Part shown: piece after piece, positions 61,929-64,000 of the stretch
Position numbering within the stretch: the first letter of the stretch is position 1
Layout: the number at the start of each line of letters is the position of its first letter
Assembly: GCA_902614915.1 (NCBI GenBank)
Contig: CACMMX010000003.1
Span: 1-64,000, forward strand
Length of the DNA: 64,000 bases
DNA from: an uncultured Cryomorphaceae bacterium
Lineage (GTDB): Bacteria > Bacteroidota > Bacteroidia > Flavobacteriales > Schleiferiaceae
Reading direction: 5' to 3'
Notes under the pieces: model-generated
What the model saw: only the letters and a program-made list of their open reading frames with translations
Told to the model about the DNA's origin: nothing
Databases searched by the model: none
Made by a program: the position numbers and the translations under genes

Positions 61929-62585
61929 TTACAGTTGCTTTAAGGCGGTAATGGTCGCTTTCGGGTCATTACTTTTAAAGATAAAAGAGCCTGCTACGAG
62001 CGCATCTGCTCCCGCTTCGACTAACCTTTTTCCCGTATCTAAATTGACACCTCCATCAATTTCAATGAGTGCTTTTGATCCACTTTGGTCAATGAGCTCA
62101 CGGGCTTGTGAGGTTTTTTTTATGGTGTTTGTAATAAATTTTTGTCCGCCAAAACCTGGGTTGACACTCATAAGCAATACTTCTTCTAAATCGTGAACGA
62201 TATCTTCGAGTACACTTACAGGAGTATGCGGATTTAGGGCAACACCGGCTTTCATTCCTGCATTGTGAATTTCCTGAATGGTTCTGTGTAAATGAGTGCA
62301 AGCTTCGTAATGAACGGTTAAAATATCCGCTCCACAGTCTTTAAATGTTTGTATATATCGTTCGGGTTGAACAATCATTAGATGCACGTCCATAATCTTT
62401 GTGCAATTTTCTGCCATTGTTTTTACAACAGGCATTCCATAGCTAATATTCGGAACAAAAACTCCATCCATGACATCAATATGAAACCAATCTGCTTTAC
62501 TTTCGTTAATCATTTGACAATCTCGTTGCAGATTACCGAAGTCCGCAGCTAATAAGGAAGGAGATATTATGATAGGTGATGCCAT
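61929..62585 (-). CDS. rpe: Ribulose-phosphate 3-epimerase
   Basis: This 218-residue TIM-barrel enzyme interconverts ribulose-5-phosphate and xylulose-5-phosphate in the pentose phosphate pathway. Signatures: S-P-S-L-L-A-A-D-F near the start, F-H-I-D-V-M-D-G-V-F-V-P-N with the metal ligands, D-V-H-L-M-I, and M-S-V-N-P-G-F-G-G-Q-K-F. The C-terminal D-G-G-V-N holds the second Asp. No convincing promoter of its own was found; rpoD is upstream, with its terminator between the two. Confidence 0.96.
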   Translation of the reverse strand: MASPIIISPSLLAADFGNLQRDCQMINESKADWFHIDVMDGVFVPNISYGMPVVKTMAENCTKIMDVHLMIVQPERYIQTFKDCGADILTVHYEACTHLHRTIQEIHNAGMKAGVALNPHTPVSVLEDIVHDLEEVLLMSVNPGFGGQKFITNTIKKTSQARELIDQSGSKALIEIDGGVNLDTGKRLVEAGADALVAGSFIFKSNDPKATITALKQL

Positions 62586-62608
62586 TCAAACTTAAATATT
62601 ATATGTTT

Positions 62609-62642
62609 AAAATAAAACACCCTGTCCTATGGAACGGGGTGC
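62609..62642 (-). terminator. Terminator of rpoD
   Basis: On the minus strand GCACCCCGTTCC-ATA-GGACAGGGTG forms a long stem with one bulge, followed by TTTTATTTT, 27 bases after the rpoD stop. Confidence 0.85.
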
Positions 62643-62668
62643 TTGCTAAAAAATTCTAACCTAGTTTA

Positions 62669-63532
62669 TTAACCGAGGTAAGTCTTTAAGATTTTACTTC
62701 TTGAAGTGTGTTTCATTCTTCGAATAGCTTTCTCTTTAATCTGTCTTACACGCTCGCGAGTAAGGTCAAATTTTTCGCCAATTTCTTCCAACGTCATTGG
62801 ATGCTGACCGCCTAGACCAAAATATAAACGAATAACATCTCCTTCTCTAGGAGTCAAAGTAGCTAGTGACCGCTCAATTTCTGTTCGCAGAGAATCCATC
62901 ATGAGTTCCTCATCCGGATTGGGGGAATCAGAAGAATTCAAGACATCATACAAATTGCTATCCTCACCTTCAACTAGGGGAGCATCCATACTTACATGAC
63001 GACCACTATTTCTCATACTCTCTTTGACATCAGATTCACTCATTTCTAGGTGCTTAGATATTTCAGCTGCACTTGGTGGTCGCTCATGCTCCTGCTCTAA
63101 ATAAGCATATGCCTTATTGATTTTATTGATTGAACCGATTTTATTCAATGGAAGGCGAACAATTCGGCTTTGCTCCGCTAATGCTTGGAGAATACTTTGT
63201 CGAATCCACCATACTGCGTATGAAATGAATTTGAAACCACGAGTTTCATCGAAACGCTGTGCAGCTTTAATCAAACCTAAATTCCCTTCGTTAATCAAAT
63301 CCGGAAGTGTTAGACCTTGGTTTTGATATTGCTTTGCAACAGAAACAACGAATCGAAGGTTAGCTTTGGTTAATTTTTCCAAAGCAATTTGGTCACCAGC
63401 TTTAATACGTTGTGCCAACTCCACTTCTTCTTCCGCAGTAATCAATTCAACTTTACCAATCTCCTGCAGATATTTGTCTAAAGAGGCCGTTTCGCGGTTG
63501 GTAACCTGTTTTGTGATTTTTAACTGTCTCAT
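62669..63532 (-). CDS. rpoD: Primary RNA polymerase sigma factor, RpoD/SigA type without region 1.1
   Basis: The product has 287 residues. Region 1.2 begins near residue 15 ([12 protein letters not shown]), region 2 has [12 protein letters not shown] and [13 protein letters not shown] (the -10/-7 recognition helix), region 3 is at about 130-200, and region 4.2 carries [18 protein letters not shown]. The acidic region 1.1 of proteobacterial sigma-70 is absent, as in other Bacteroidota. This factor should recognise the TTG/TAnnTTTG promoters seen elsewhere in the window. Confidence 0.96.
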   Translation of the reverse strand: MRQLKITKQVTNRETASLDKYLQEIGKVELITAEEEVELAQRIKAGDQIALEKLTKANLRFVVSVAKQYQNQGLTLPDLINEGNLGLIKAAQRFDETRGFKFISYAVWWIRQSILQALAEQSRIVRLPLNKIGSINKINKAYAYLEQEHERPPSAAEISKHLEMSESDVKESMRNSGRHVSMDAPLVEGEDSNLYDVLNSSDSPNPDEELMMDSLRTEIERSLATLTPREGDVIRLYFGLGGQHPMTLEEIGEKFDLTRERVRQIKEKAIRRMKHTSRSKILKTYLG

Positions 63533-63554
63533 GGTAGAGAAATATTTTTAATGA

Positions 63555-63585
63555 GCGTACCCAATTGCCTTACTAATTGGTACGC
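63555..63585. other. Hairpin between pnp and rpoD
   Basis: GCGTACC and GGTACGC with AATT/AATT extensions form a stem of 11 pairs with one bulged C and an 8-base loop. It lies in the 69-base gap between the pnp stop and the rpoD start and lacks a T-run, so a role in rpoD leader control or transcript processing is as likely as termination. Confidence 0.5.
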
Positions 63586-63601
63586 ATAACTTGTTCTAAA
63601 A

Positions 63602-64000
63602 TTAATCTTCTTGCTTTTCTGTATCTTTTTCTGGTCTAGGTAATAAGACTTTACGAGAAAGTTTCATTTTCCCTGCTTTATCAACCTCTAATAATTTGAC
63701 GCGAACTTTATCGCCCTCTTTAAGGACATCTTCAACATTTTTGATTCGCGTCCAATCAATCTCAGAAATATGCAATAATCCTTGAACCTTAGGAGCTATC
63801 TCTATAAATGCTCCGTAGGTTTGCACACCGCGCACGATTCCTTCATAGGTTTCACCAACTTCAGGTTCAAAAGCAATCGCGCGAATCATTTCTAAAGCTT
63901 TGTTCATCATATCATAATCTTTACCAGAAATTTCGATATGTCCGCGTTCTTCGATTTCTTCAATTGTTACCGTAGTGCTGGTATCCGCTTGGATACCTTG
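63602..64000 (-). CDS. pnp: Polyribonucleotide nucleotidyltransferase, C-terminal end (runs off the window)
   Basis: The last 132 residues are present. The fragment opens inside the KH domain (Q-G-I-Q-A-D-T-S-T-T-V-T-I-E-E) and ends with the S1 RNA-binding domain (V-G-E-T-Y-E-G-I-V-R-G-V-Q-T-Y-G-A-F-I-E-I, then L-L-H-I-S-E-I-D) and a short charged tail. PNPase degrades RNA from the 3' end by phosphorolysis. The catalytic RNase PH domains lie outside. rpoD lies downstream on the same strand. Confidence 0.95.
   Translation of the reverse strand, partial: QGIQADTSTTVTIEEIEERGHIEISGKDYDMMNKALEMIRAIAFEPEVGETYEGIVRGVQTYGAFIEIAPKVQGLLHISEIDWTRIKNVEDVLKEGDKVRVKLLEVDKAGKMKLSRKVLLPRPEKDTEKQED

Noticed and set aside
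62587-62594. TAAGTTTG on the minus strand one base before rpe
   Set aside because: Initiation would fall inside the rpe start region, no -33 TTG is present, and the rpe N-terminus is normal; probably a chance match.

Overview
The window comes from a Bacteroidota chromosome, almost certainly order Flavobacteriales. The signs are type IX secretion (T9SS) and gliding genes (gldJ, a porP/sprF paralogue, porU, porV, gldF-gldG), a compact primary sigma factor without region 1.1, promoters of the TTG-N19-TAnnTTTG type, almost no Shine-Dalgarno sequences, and low G+C. The closest genus cannot be settled by reading alone; gene order recalls Cryomorphaceae/Schleiferiaceae-like flavobacteria. Nearly all of the window is core genome. 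I see no insertion sequence, prophage, CRISPR array or attachment site.

Left edge (1-5.4 kb): end of an SDR oxidoreductase, a DUF7033-type polysaccharide deacetylase, a FemAB/GNAT-like transferase, a YjjG-type HAD nucleotidase, an AT-rich membrane acyltransferase, and rlmN. The first genes overlap by a few bases and look like the tail of a surface-glycan cluster. 5.4-15.4 kb: a minus-strand operon exbB-exbD-tonB-like-folC-hypothetical, then nhaD, an amino-acid dehydrogenase and anmK, a plus-strand acyl-CoA dehydrogenase, and murF. 15.4-25.1 kb: the T9SS block. porP/sprF and gldJ read leftward; porU, porV, pdhA and pdhC read rightward from a near-perfect promoter that leaves porU almost leaderless.

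25.1-31.2 kb: a small SDR gene, then a complete rRNA operon (16S, tRNA-Ile GAT, tRNA-Ala TGC, 23S, 5S). Its promoter, boxA-like elements before both 16S and 23S, processing stems around both large rRNAs and a GAAA-loop terminator can all be read. 31.2-40.9 kb: a large Porin_10-like outer-membrane protein faces a minus-strand operon tgt, lptF/G-like permease, DMT transporter, accA, dnaB and a conserved secreted protein. The last gene is split by a run of ten G; nine would restore the frame. rsmG diverges from tgt.

40.9-50.7 kb: pruA; serC-serA-DUF1015-yggS-exonuclease/GIY-YIG, head to tail with 1-4 base overlaps; an outer-membrane protein; purC and phoH. 50.8-56.5 kb: a SAM hydroxide adenosyltransferase, an ABM-like protein, a single-polypeptide GldF-GldG fusion, a DUF4340 lipoprotein and dnaN. 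56.5-64 kb: a secreted hypothetical protein and ferredoxin diverging from a LuxC-type acyl-CoA reductase; a beta-helix lipoprotein; rpmE (type B L31) with a structured leader; a GlmU-like protein; rpe; rpoD; and the 3' end of pnp.

I found no wholly new multi-gene system. The points most worth following are the G10 tract, the GldF-GldG fusion coupled to DUF4340, and the leaderless promoters.
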